Source: an uncultured Eubacterium sp. (GTDB lineage Bacteria; Bacillota; Clostridia; Oscillospirales; Acutalibacteraceae). From it: a DNA stretch of 64,000 nucleotides. The stretch covers positions 1-64,000 of the forward strand of contig CAKTGF010000004.1 in the NCBI GenBank assembly GCA_934561395.1, read 5' to 3'. The position numbers and the translations under genes are program-made. The notes beneath the pieces were generated by a model. The model ran no database searches. It saw only the letters and a list, made by a program, of their open reading frames with translations, and was not told where the DNA came from. Of the stretch, positions 25,087 through 32,801 are shown in pieces. Within the stretch, counting starts at the first letter, position 1, and the number at the start of each line of letters is the position of its first letter.

Positions 25087-26562
25087 TTAAAGTATTATGC
25101 ATATTAAGCCCGAGCAGCCCTCGTTAATTACCCGTTCAATAGTTTCCCTGAACTTTGAGCGAGCCTCTTCCGGCATGCGGTAAAGCTTGTTGTTTAAGCC
25201 CTCGTTAACAAGGGAGTTGAGTGATTTGCCGAAAATGTTTGTATTCCAAATTTCACTTGGGTTGTTTTCAAATTCTTTAAGCAAATACATAACAAGTTCC
25301 TGACTTTGTGATTCGCTGCCAACTATGGGCGCAACCTCGGTATATGTGTTGCACTTAATCATGTGAATTGAAGGTGCCTCAGCCTTTAATCTTACGCCGT
25401 ATTTTCCGCCCTGCTTCATTATTTCGGGCTCCTGAAGGGTTAGCTCCTCGGTTGTGGGCATAACAATACCGTAGCCCGTTTGGTCAACCTGCTTTAGTGC
25501 CTCTTCAATCCGCTTGTATTTATTCTTGATTTCCGCAAGAGCAGTAATTTGGCTTAACAAATCTTCATCGTTTTTAATATCAATGCCGCATTTAACAGAC
25601 AAAATTTTGTAAAAATAAGAATTGTCAATATTAACATTCAAATAAACCTTGCCGTTTGACAGGTTAATATCGCTGATTTTTGACTCAATAATATTATCGT
25701 TTTGGCTGAGTTCGTTTGAAAAGCTGTAAACCGAACGGATACTGCTAACATTTGCTGAAAGCTCCCTTACGCTGCCGATAATTGAGGTTCGCATTTCATC
25801 TTCTGCGTCCAGACCCTTAAACCAACTGGGCAGGCTTAATGAAATGGTGCTTACAGGAAATTCGTACAAAATGTTAGATAAAATTTCTTTTATCTCGGTT
25901 TCCGTAAGCTCAAGACAGTTAACGGGCAAAACGGGAATGTTATATTTTATGCTTAATTGGTCTGCCAGCGCCAAAGCGTTTTCGTCATGAGGGTTAACGG
26001 TGTTCATTAAAATGATAAAGGGCTTATTTATTGCCTTTAGTTCATTTATTACCCTTTCCTCAGCCTCCTCGTATTCCTCACGGGGAATGGTGCTTATTGA
26101 GCCGTCGGTTGTAATAACAAGGCCGATTGTTGAGTGCTCCTCAATAACCTTTTTTGTACCAATTTCGGCAGCCATATTAAATGGTATTTCCTCCTCGTAC
26201 CAGGGGGTTCTTACCATTCTGGGCTGGTCATCCTCAATATATCCCTCACTGCTGGGCACAACATAGCCCACGCAATCAATCATTCTTACCTTTAATCGCA
26301 GGGAATCCTGCATGGTAATTTCTATTCCGTCCTCAGGTATGAATTTGGGCTCGGTGGTCATAATTGTTCTTCCTGCCGAGGATTGGGGCAGCTCATCCCT
26401 TGCTCTTTCCTTTTGAAATTCGCTTTCAATGTTGGGTATTACAAGGGTGTCCATAAACCGCTTGATAAAGGTAGATTTACCTGTTCTTACAGGACCGACA
26501 ACACCGATATAAATATCTCCACCGGTACGGTAGGAAATATCTTCATAAATATTTATACTCAT
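25087..26562 (-). CDS. spoIVA: Stage IV sporulation protein A, spore coat ATPase
   Basis: Cytosolic ATPase of the mother cell that polymerises on the forespore surface and forms the basement layer of the spore coat. The 491 residues match the usual 492. Walker A GPVRTGKST is at 23-31 with Lys29, and the GTPase-like core continues with MIDCVGYVVP and VITTDGS. The C-terminal segment EGLNNKLYRMPEEARSKFR followed by a hydrophobic tail (GCSGLICIIL) is the part that docks to the membrane anchor in Bacillus. It begins 11 bases after sipL, its known partner in Clostridioides difficile, so the two are surely cotranscribed. Confidence 0.98.
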   Translation of the reverse strand: MSINIYEDISYRTGGDIYIGVVGPVRTGKSTFIKRFMDTLVIPNIESEFQKERARDELPQSSAGRTIMTTEPKFIPEDGIEITMQDSLRLKVRMIDCVGYVVPSSEGYIEDDQPRMVRTPWYEEEIPFNMAAEIGTKKVIEEHSTIGLVITTDGSISTIPREEYEEAEERVINELKAINKPFIILMNTVNPHDENALALADQLSIKYNIPVLPVNCLELTETEIKEILSNILYEFPVSTISLSLPSWFKGLDAEDEMRTSIIGSVRELSANVSSIRSVYSFSNELSQNDNIIESKISDINLSNGKVYLNVNIDNSYFYKILSVKCGIDIKNDEDLLSQITALAEIKNKYKRIEEALKQVDQTGYGIVMPTTEELTLQEPEIMKQGGKYGVRLKAEAPSIHMIKCNTYTEVAPIVGSESQSQELVMYLLKEFENNPSEIWNTNIFGKSLNSLVNEGLNNKLYRMPEEARSKFRETIERVINEGCSGLICIIL

Positions 26563-26573
26563 ATATTTGCCTC

Positions 26574-28064
26574 CTAAATACCGGGGATAATGATTGTTCT
26601 GTTACAATCAATAGTATCCGATGTTAAATTGTTTTCTTTTAAAATGAGGTCGGTGTCAGACGCAAAAGCCTTTGCAATGCTCCACACGCTTTCGTTAGCC
26701 CGGGCAAAATAAATTGTCAGCGCAGGAGATTGGAACACATCATCCGTGGGATATATTTCAGACAGCACCTTAACGGTTTTGTTGTTGAACACATAGGCAG
26801 TGGTGTTAACACAAACTCTTACCTCAACGCAATCGTCGTTTGAAATTGTGTAATCGTAGCTTTCAACAGAAAATGCACCTATGGCATCGTCACAGCCTTC
26901 AAATTCAATTTTAAATTCCTTGGTGTCAACAGTGCTCATTATTTCGTTTTCCGCATTTCTGTATAAAATGCTTGCTGATATGGGGCACACCAGGCAGCCG
27001 TCCTTAAATTCCGTGGGCTGTGGCTGCAATTCAACCTCAAGAATTTCACTTAGCCCCGAATTTGCTTTGTATGACAGCTTTTGAGTGGATTTGTTGCTGT
27101 AACACCTGCCGTTTGCCCTGCAATTTATCTCGGAATATGAGCATTCGCTGTTGTTTTTAAGCATATATCCGTCAACAACAACATTGTGTGTGCTTTCTCT
27201 GATAAATACAGTTGACACCGAGGCCTCGCCGAATATTTCAACACAGCTTACCTTGTTTGAGCTGTTTGTTTTAAGCTTAAAATAAAGATTACCTATTGAT
27301 ATTTGGGAAACGGCAATATCGTTTTCTGTTATCCCCTGGCAATCAATAATTCTTGACAGTGCAAAGGAATATTCGTATTTACATATTTTTTCGCTTTCAT
27401 CATCCTGAATATAAAGCAGCTTTGTATATACGGTGCCCTTAATTAATGCCTTATCTTTAATAATTTTAATTTCATCAAGGGCTGCGTAGGAGGATGAACT
27501 TACAATTCGCTTTATGTCGCAGGAATCGGCAGGCAATGCGATTTCCTCGTCAATATCTATTTTACTTGTGTTGCTGTCGATAACCGAGGCGCACTTTATT
27601 TCGTCAATTTTTAGTTTTGACCTTTCGCAGGATTTAATGCAAGGGCAGCTTACTTTGTCATACACGGCGGTTTTAATGCTTATAGTATTGTGAAGACTTA
27701 TTTTTCTTTGATTAATAACCTTGTAGCTGGTATATTTTGTTGAAACCACAGCCTGGGCAAAGGCCTTATCGGTCAGGTTTTCGATTTCAACTGATTTTGA
27801 AAATTCCTCTTCAAAATCGGCATAGCAAAGAGAGGAATTTTCGTTTAAATATGTTAGGCAAATCTCCGTTCTTCCGAAAATCTTTAATTCGCCGTATTCA
27901 ACGTTAATAGATGTTATGTAGCTTTTTGAATTGCATTTTACAACTCTGAACACATCGTCACAATATCCCGGCAACGCTTCCTGGTAATCCTCATCATTTT
28001 CAATACACTTTTTGTAAACAATACAATTTTGCTCTAAACAAGAATATTCTTTATTAATGTCCAT
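26574..28064 (-). CDS. sipL: SpoIVA-interacting protein SipL (DUF3794 and LysM)
   Basis: Spore-coat morphogenetic protein of about 496 residues. It has several DUF3794 repeats, each with a SxxY/IDCQGITENDIAV-like pattern, and a C-terminal LysM domain (YFARANESVWSIAKAF to the end). In C. difficile the SipL LysM domain binds SpoIVA and both are needed for coat assembly. I start at the ATG at 28064, which has GGAG 7 bases upstream; an in-frame ATG 16 codons earlier lacks a good Shine-Dalgarno sequence. The immediate spoIVA neighbour supports the call over other DUF3794/LysM proteins. A mother-cell (SigE) promoter is expected but I cannot point to a clear one. Confidence 0.9.
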   Translation of the reverse strand: MDINKEYSCLEQNCIVYKKCIENDEDYQEALPGYCDDVFRVVKCNSKSYITSINVEYGELKIFGRTEICLTYLNENSSLCYADFEEEFSKSVEIENLTDKAFAQAVVSTKYTSYKVINQRKISLHNTISIKTAVYDKVSCPCIKSCERSKLKIDEIKCASVIDSNTSKIDIDEEIALPADSCDIKRIVSSSSYAALDEIKIIKDKALIKGTVYTKLLYIQDDESEKICKYEYSFALSRIIDCQGITENDIAVSQISIGNLYFKLKTNSSNKVSCVEIFGEASVSTVFIRESTHNVVVDGYMLKNNSECSYSEINCRANGRCYSNKSTQKLSYKANSGLSEILEVELQPQPTEFKDGCLVCPISASILYRNAENEIMSTVDTKEFKIEFEGCDDAIGAFSVESYDYTISNDDCVEVRVCVNTTAYVFNNKTVKVLSEIYPTDDVFQSPALTIYFARANESVWSIAKAFASDTDLILKENNLTSDTIDCNRTIIIPGI

Positions 28065-28142
28065 AGCATTGCTCCTTTCTTTTTCAATAAACGATATGCA
28101 GGAGCATTGCACTTTATTACTTGGTGCATTATTTTCAAAAAA

Positions 28143-28180
28143 TAAAAAAAGAAAACCCGAAACAGTAAAAACTGCTTCGG
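28143..28180 (-). terminator. Intrinsic terminator upstream of sipL
   Basis: Minus-strand CCGAAGCAGT (28180-28171) pairs with ACTGTTTCGG (28166-28157) in a 10-bp stem with one G-U pair and loop TTTT, then GTTTTCTTTTTTT. It would stop transcripts coming from the 28.4-29.2 kb gene before sipL. Confidence 0.8.
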
Positions 28181-28441
28181 ATAACTTATTGGCAAAGAAC
28201 CGTAATTTTGATAGAATTACATTAGGTCAGTTCTCTGTTTAGATGGGACAATTTCTGATTTTTGGATTGGGTGACGTGCCGCTGCTCGAGGTAAATTGAA
28301 TTTTACCAATCCTTACAATATAAAAAATATTAGGAATAAAAGTTATACAGTTTGGTTTCACTATCGATAGTGCTTGCAATAGCAAAGCTATCTTTAAAAC
28401 TCAATCCGCCTGACAAATGATAAAGTCAAACATCTGTGTTC
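28181..28441. other. Non-coding interval with several inverted repeats
   Basis: No plausible gene. Three inverted repeats stand out: GGTAAA-TTGAAT-TTTACC (28290-28307), the perfect 14-bp palindrome CACTATCGATAGTG (28359-28372), and ATAGC-AAA-GCTAT (28379-28391). None has a T-run, so they are not standard terminators. I see no copy of the nearby tRNA 3' end that would mark an attachment site. Confidence 0.5.
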
Positions 28442-29146
28442 TTATGCGCGGACAAACACATAAAAATCAGGTTCCTTACCGCCATAGATATAGTTTCCCA
28501 TTTTCCACTCCATAAATAAATACTCTGTACCGTTTATAACTTTTATTTCATAAGCAGCAACAGTTGTGCGATGCATGTTAATAACGGAGCCTTTTGTCCA
28601 TTTATCGTACCACACCTCGTCCATAGTAGTCTGTTCCAATCTGCCGTCAGAGAAGAAGTAGATTTCTTTCAGATAAAGATTGTCGCAAGTATTGTTTGGT
28701 GAAAAGCTTTCCATTGTATCAACAAAACCAACAGACTTCCATTTTCCTGTTATACGCTCATCATAAACAAAAGGAAGTTCAATGTTATCGTGCCTGCCGA
28801 GAGTCGCTTTTGTATAGTGCTTTGAATTGAACTTGACAAAAATCTCGGTTTTGTTTTTTAGTCTGAAAAAAAGATATTCCTTGCCGTCAATTAATTGTAT
28901 ATCGTATTTGTATGTAAGAATAGGCTCGTTACCGCCGTAATGAATTAAAAGAACGCCTTTTGTCCAGCCTTCAAATATCCAGTACGGTTCACCGTTCGGC
29001 AAAAAGTATATTGTATCATATTCACCGCTTTTTTCATTTAATCCGTCAAGCGAAGTACAATTTGTATTTTCAATCCAACCGATATTATTCCATTTCCCAA
29101 TGACAGCTTCATCATTTACAAACTGCATTCCATTCGCTATTTTCAT
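28442..29146 (-). CDS. Two-repeat protein related to BlaR1/M56-associated repeats
   Basis: A soluble-looking 234-residue protein without signal peptide or membrane segment. It consists of two copies of one domain: residues about 10-105 and 127-233 both run VxDExxxGKW, a Phe/Tyr-rich strand, xxWTKG and then a Y..xxIxGxEYLF pattern. Similar repeats follow the M56 peptidase part of BlaR1-like proteins in Clostridia, as far as I recall; here they stand alone. The function is unknown. RBS AGGAGAG lies 7 bases before the ATG, and an extended -10 promoter overlapping a palindrome lies upstream. It sits just beyond the 3' end of a tRNA gene, a typical place for acquired genes. Confidence 0.7.
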   Translation of the reverse strand: MKIANGMQFVNDEAVIGKWNNIGWIENTNCTSLDGLNEKSGEYDTIYFLPNGEPYWIFEGWTKGVLLIHYGGNEPILTYKYDIQLIDGKEYLFFRLKNKTEIFVKFNSKHYTKATLGRHDNIELPFVYDERITGKWKSVGFVDTMESFSPNNTCDNLYLKEIYFFSDGRLEQTTMDEVWYDKWTKGSVINMHRTTVAAYEIKVINGTEYLFMEWKMGNYIYGGKEPDFYVFVRA

Positions 29147-29188
29147 TATATCTCTCCTAAGTTCCGATTTTCGTTTTATTTCAAAAAA

Positions 29189-29219
29189 ATTATACCATGT
29201 CGCAAAGGCACGTTGTGCC
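29189..29219 (-). promoter_or_regulatory. Predicted promoter and operator of the two-repeat gene
   Basis: Minus strand extended -10 TGGTATAAT (29197-29189). The -35 position (29217-29212) has a poor hexamer but lies inside the palindrome GGCAC-GTT-GTGCC (29207-29219). This suggests a regulator-dependent promoter. Confidence 0.45.
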
Positions 29220-29253
29220 GATAAGCCTTATTTCAAGCGGTTTACGAGCATAG

Positions 29254-29290
29254 AAAAAATCCACCGTAATTCTATCAAAATTACGGTGGA
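29254..29290 (-). terminator. Intrinsic terminator of the tRNA gene
   Basis: Minus-strand TCCACCGTAATT (29290-29279) pairs with AATTACGGTGGA (29271-29260), a perfect 12-bp stem with a 7-base loop, then TTTTTT. Confidence 0.9.
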
Positions 29291-29295
29291 CTTAT

Positions 29296-29372
29296 TGGTG
29301 GGCCATCAGGGACTCGAACCCCGGACCGACCGGTTATGAGCCGGGAGCTCTAACCAACTGAGCTAATGGCCC
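29296..29372 (-). tRNA. tRNA with CAU anticodon (Ile2 or elongator Met)
   Basis: A complete 77-base cloverleaf with encoded CCA. Acceptor stem GGGCCAT/ATGGCCC, D-arm with AGCTCAGTTGGTTAGAGCT, anticodon arm CCGGCTCATAACCGG with CAT at 29338-29336, and T-arm CCGGGGTTCGAGTCCCTG. The first base pairs rule out initiator tRNA, which lacks a 1-72 pair. C4-G69 and C5-G68 are features linked to lysidine-modified tRNA-Ile2, which would read AUA, but elongator tRNA-Met is not excluded. It has its own promoter and terminator. Confidence 0.93.
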
Positions 29373-29398
29373 AAATATTAGTCAGTTGCGACTTTGAT

Positions 29399-29427
29399 AT
29401 AATACCACCTATTAAAACACAAGTCAA
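29399..29427 (-). promoter_or_regulatory. Predicted promoter of the tRNA gene
   Basis: Minus strand TTGACT (29427-29422), 17-base spacer, TATTAT (29404-29399), with extended TGG. The tRNA 5' end lies 27 bases beyond the -10. Confidence 0.7.
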
Positions 29428-29450
29428 TAGTTTTTTGGTGTGAATTTGTT

Positions 29451-30146
29451 TTACATAAACAAAATTGATGACGCTATTAGGTATTGGCCTGCGTAATAAA
29501 GGAAATGATTTATAAAGTAATAAAAGCCTGTATCCTTGCCCTTGCCGAAGAAGGTTTCTGACAAAACCACATCGGAAAGAGTAAAGCAAATTGCGCCAAC
29601 TGCAAGGAGAATATATTTCTTTTCCTTAAAGCCTGTAAGCAGCACTGCGGCAATTGCCAAAAGCATTGTAAGGGACAGGAAAATAACATAAAAGAAAACA
29701 ATTTTTCTGTATGCGCCAAAATGCACCTTGGTAATTTTGGCCATATATATGTTGCCGATGCTGATAATTACCGAGGCACCAAGACAAATTAAAGCTATCC
29801 ACCATTTTATGCCGGCCTGATATATGATTGCACCGGAATAAAACAGGTGCCCGACCAAAAAGAAGATAAAACCGCCCAAAAGATAGGTGGAGGCATCCTT
29901 TTTGTAAATACCTTTAAGGTCAAGCAAAACATCGCCCACAAGCCCCAGAGCGCCGCCGAACACAATCAGCGAGCCGTATATGTATGCGCTGCTGTTTGAA
30001 ACCAAAGCAAAGGTTGCGGTGAGCAAAAAGCAAAGGCTTGATATTGTTTTTAAAATTAAGTTACTTAAGCTGAAACCCTTACGCCTGCGTATGCAAAAGA
30101 ATAACGAAAACGCAAGACCGAATGGTAAAACTATGTAATAAGCCAT
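29451..30146 (-). CDS. Lysoplasmalogenase (YhhN family)
   Basis: A polytopic membrane protein of 231 residues with about eight helices. Conserved family features are GDVLLDLKG (near residue 71), FFLVGHLFYSGA, and FTLSDVVLSETFF close to the C-terminus; the Asp and His residues in these motifs are the proposed active site. Bacterial and mammalian members cleave the vinyl-ether bond of lysoplasmalogens, and plasmalogens are common in anaerobic Clostridia, so a lipid turnover role is plausible. It has its own strong promoter at 30189-30217 and is followed by the tRNA promoter. Confidence 0.88.
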   Translation of the reverse strand: MAYYIVLPFGLAFSLFFCIRRRKGFSLSNLILKTISSLCFLLTATFALVSNSSAYIYGSLIVFGGALGLVGDVLLDLKGIYKKDASTYLLGGFIFFLVGHLFYSGAIIYQAGIKWWIALICLGASVIISIGNIYMAKITKVHFGAYRKIVFFYVIFLSLTMLLAIAAVLLTGFKEKKYILLAVGAICFTLSDVVLSETFFGKGKDTGFYYFINHFLYYAGQYLIASSILFM

Positions 30147-30169
30147 ATTGTCGCTCCTTTACGAAATAA

Positions 30170-30217
30170 ACAACTGTTGTCTATTAACATTATAGCATAA
30201 TAAACCTAATATGTAAA
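30170..30217 (-). promoter_or_regulatory. Predicted promoter of the lysoplasmalogenase gene with palindrome
   Basis: Minus strand TTTACA (30217-30212), 17-base spacer, TATAAT (30194-30189) with extended TGC. An 11-bp palindrome, ACAACTGTTGT, lies at 30170-30180, just past the predicted start point, and could be an operator. The WYL regulator gene ends 8 bases upstream of the -35. Confidence 0.65.
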
Positions 30218-30224
30218 CAAAAAT

Positions 30225-31217
30225 TTAAGAGCCGTAAATCTGTAATATATCGTTTGCTCTGTTTTTAATCATATCAACAAGCTCCTGTGGGCCCTCAACC
30301 TTGATTTTATTGCCGAAATTCATAATCCATGTAACAAGCCCCTCGGACACTGCCGCATCAATTGTAGTTTGAAAATGGTCGGAGTCAACTGCTGTTAGTG
30401 GGATTTTTGCGCCGAAACGATCCATAATCTCCTCCCTTAAATTCAAATTGCAAATTAAGGTAACCGACGCATTGTAGCCGCTGAACATATTAAACATTTT
30501 TGATGTATAGTCTGCAACATCAAATTCGTTTTCATAATCGCTGACTTGTGAAATCGGCCGTACCGGCTCATCAATGGGGCTTATTTTTCTGATTCTGTCA
30601 AGTCTAAGATTCATTAAATTATCGTATTTTTCATTGTTACAAACCAAATAATAGTGGTCATCTTTCCAAATAAGGGCGTAGGGTGAAACCTTAAACTCCT
30701 TATTTACATAGGATTTTTTATTCTTTTTATCAATATTACGCCTGCGGTATTGAAAGCTGACCTTGTATTTATTAATGATAGCGTCGTGCAACTTGTCGAT
30801 AACATAATAAATTTCTTCATTATTGCACTTTGTGTTGCTGTCAATATACACCTGAGAAATAAGATCGGCTGCCTGATTTTTGGAAACCAGCCCTTCAAGT
30901 TTTGAAATAAGGTCGCTTGTTTTTTTAGGTGTAATAAAGGCTGCGGAGGAAACAGCGTCAACCAAAAGCCTGACCTGGGGCAATTCAAATTGCCGTGTTG
31001 CCATAAAATAGCCACGCTTTGGGGACAAGGTGGTCATAATGTTAAAGCCAAGTTGATTCAAGGTTTTAACATCGGCATAAATTGATTTTCTTTCGCAGGT
31101 TATTCCCTCCTTTTCAAGCATTTCTATTAAATCTGTTGTTGATAGGGGATGAGATTCATCAGAATAATCGTTTAAATACTTGAAAACAAGTAGAGTTTTT
31201 ATTTTAGAACTTGCCAT
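30225..31217 (-). CDS. WYL-domain transcriptional regulator
   Basis: A 330-residue DNA-binding regulator. An N-terminal winged helix-turn-helix (about 1-65, with LSTTDLIEMLEKEGI and SIYADVKTLNQLG) is followed by a WYL domain (about 145-215: SFQYRRRNIDKK, then SPYALIWKDDHYYLVC and LRLDRIRKI) and a C-terminal WCX-type extension. Such proteins often sense nucleic acids or nucleotides, for example in stress or defence loci, but here the neighbours are a lysoplasmalogenase and a PBP-like gene and no defence genes are present. RBS GGAGG is good. Its target is unknown; the palindrome at 30170-30180 is one candidate. Confidence 0.88.
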   Translation of the reverse strand: MASSKIKTLLVFKYLNDYSDESHPLSTTDLIEMLEKEGITCERKSIYADVKTLNQLGFNIMTTLSPKRGYFMATRQFELPQVRLLVDAVSSAAFITPKKTSDLISKLEGLVSKNQAADLISQVYIDSNTKCNNEEIYYVIDKLHDAIINKYKVSFQYRRRNIDKKNKKSYVNKEFKVSPYALIWKDDHYYLVCNNEKYDNLMNLRLDRIRKISPIDEPVRPISQVSDYENEFDVADYTSKMFNMFSGYNASVTLICNLNLREEIMDRFGAKIPLTAVDSDHFQTTIDAAVSEGLVTWIMNFGNKIKVEGPQELVDMIKNRANDILQIYGS

Positions 31218-31252
31218 AATATTCCTCCATTCACATGAAAATTATAGCATAG

Positions 31253-32749
31253 TTAAGCTAAATTTTCAACTATGGCACGAAATACGGGGCAGCAATCCTT
31301 TGCGCCGCTTGTTCCCTGCTCCGTCATTATTACAATTGCATATTTTGGGTTGTTATAAGGATAAACCCCGGCAAACCAGGTGTTTAACAGCTCGTTGCCG
31401 TCTGCAAACTGCCCTGTTTGTGCAGTTGCGGTTTTGCCTGCCGATAAGCCCTTAGCGGTGTCAGCCGCCTTGCCCGTTCCGTTTGAAACCACATAGCGCA
31501 TATATTTAACAAGGGTGTTGGCGTTTGATTTTTTAATTGCGTTTTTGCTGTTTTGGGTGGAATAGGGTGCCAAATTGCCCTTTTTATCAACCCTGCTTGT
31601 AATAAGACACGGTTCATTATATGTGCCGTTATTTGCGATTGTGCAAAGCGTGCTGCAAATTTGAAGTGGGCTTGCAAGCAGTGTACCCTGACCGAACCCC
31701 AACAGCGCAAGCTGACCCTTTGATGTAAGGCTGTCTCTTTGGGGCAGTTTTGATGCTTTAACTGACCAATCATCAAATAAATTTATTGTTGAATCAAACC
31801 CGAATTTTTGCGATGTGTGCAGTATTTTATCTGACCCGAGGGTTAGCGCAAGGTTAACAAAATAGCAATTGCAGGAGTTAGCAAGGGCTGTTTTTAATGT
31901 TTGGGTGCCGTGAACATGGTTGCCCTGGCAGGAAAATACTGAATCGTTAACCTTAATGCTGCCCTTGCATGTGTAGGTTAAATCAATGTTATTTTCAAGG
32001 GCACAGGCAGCCACCACAAGCTTGTAAACCGACCCTACGCAGTAATTTGCAAAGCATTTGTTAATGTAGCTATCGTCCGGCTTGGTAACGCAGGCAAGTA
32101 TTTTTGATGATTTAACATCCATAACAATTGCGGCGCCGCTTTTCATATCCTTGCAGGCGTTTTCAGCTATCTGCTGGACGGATTTATCTATTGTCAGCTT
32201 AAAGCCATAGTAGCTGTCGTAATTGTTTTCCTCAAGCTTGCCTGTATCCCCACTTAGTAAGCGCCCCTTTGCATCAATTGAAAAGGCAACCTTTTTTGTT
32301 GCGTAGTTTTTATCCAAATAGCTTAGCATGCCCCCAGATTCGGGAGAAATAAGCTGTTTTAATGCATCATCACTGCCGTTAATTTTATAAATTTTAATGC
32401 TCTTTGTTTTGTCTTTGTACTTTGAGTCGATATTTCTTACCACAGGATAGCCGTTTTTTAATTCATTAATTATTTCCTGCCGCTGGTTATAATCAAAAAG
32501 TGTATAAAGCTCTGCAATGTCACGCTCCGTTTGCCTTATAACCGCAACATATTTGTTTTTATTGTTATTTATTCTTTGCAGGTCTGAATAATAGAGGGTG
32601 GGATAGTTGCTGTCAATGGTAATTAAGTATGAATTATAGCCGCTTGAAACCTCATAAGCGCCGCTGACAGCAATGTAGCCCAAGCGCCCCACTGCTGCGG
32701 TAAATAAAAATGTAATTGTAAGTAATAAACATAAAAATCTTTTAGACAT
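31253..32749 (-). CDS. Class B penicillin-binding protein-like transpeptidase with KTA motif
   Basis: Membrane-anchored transpeptidase-like protein of 498 residues. One N-terminal helix (about 4-24) leads to a region of about 150 residues with little resemblance to known dimerisation domains, then the transpeptidase domain: SxxK with Ser240 and Lys243 in GSVYK, SxN with Ser292 and Asn294 in SCN, and Lys439-Thr440-Ala441 where KTG is expected (AGKTATAQTG). The KTA variant may change beta-lactam or substrate binding. It resembles the PbpA/FtsI-like proteins of Clostridia and could serve elongation, division or sporulation. Its Shine-Dalgarno sequence AAAGGG is inside a terminator stem. Confidence 0.85.
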   Translation of the reverse strand: MSKRFLCLLLTITFLFTAAVGRLGYIAVSGAYEVSSGYNSYLITIDSNYPTLYYSDLQRINNNKNKYVAVIRQTERDIAELYTLFDYNQRQEIINELKNGYPVVRNIDSKYKDKTKSIKIYKINGSDDALKQLISPESGGMLSYLDKNYATKKVAFSIDAKGRLLSGDTGKLEENNYDSYYGFKLTIDKSVQQIAENACKDMKSGAAIVMDVKSSKILACVTKPDDSYINKCFANYCVGSVYKLVVAACALENNIDLTYTCKGSIKVNDSVFSCQGNHVHGTQTLKTALANSCNCYFVNLALTLGSDKILHTSQKFGFDSTINLFDDWSVKASKLPQRDSLTSKGQLALLGFGQGTLLASPLQICSTLCTIANNGTYNEPCLITSRVDKKGNLAPYSTQNSKNAIKKSNANTLVKYMRYVVSNGTGKAADTAKGLSAGKTATAQTGQFADGNELLNTWFAGVYPYNNPKYAIVIMTEQGTSGAKDCCPVFRAIVENLA

Positions 32750-32790
32750 AAAAAATAACCCTTTTGTAGTTTTGCCAAAAGAGTTATTTT
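32750..32790 (-). terminator. Intrinsic terminator after the U32 gene, fused to the PBP gene's RBS
   Basis: On the minus strand AAATAACTCTTTTG (32790 downwards) pairs with CAAAAGGGTTATTT (32766-32752) around a 9-base loop, with one mismatch. The T-run ends at 32751, just before the ATG at 32749. The AAAGGG Shine-Dalgarno sequence lies in the 3' arm. Confidence 0.75.
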
Positions 32791-32801
32791 TATTAATACT
32801 A

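Noticed and set aside
28065..28142. SigE promoter of sipL
   Set aside because: Only a poor CATATCGT candidate without a convincing -35; not strong enough to list.
28057..28242. Plus-strand open frame opposite the sipL start
   Set aside because: It overlaps the sipL start and the terminator, lacks a Shine-Dalgarno sequence and has no recognisable features.
28181..29372. Integrative element at the tRNA
   Set aside because: No integrase gene and no repeat of the tRNA 3' end was found in the interval.
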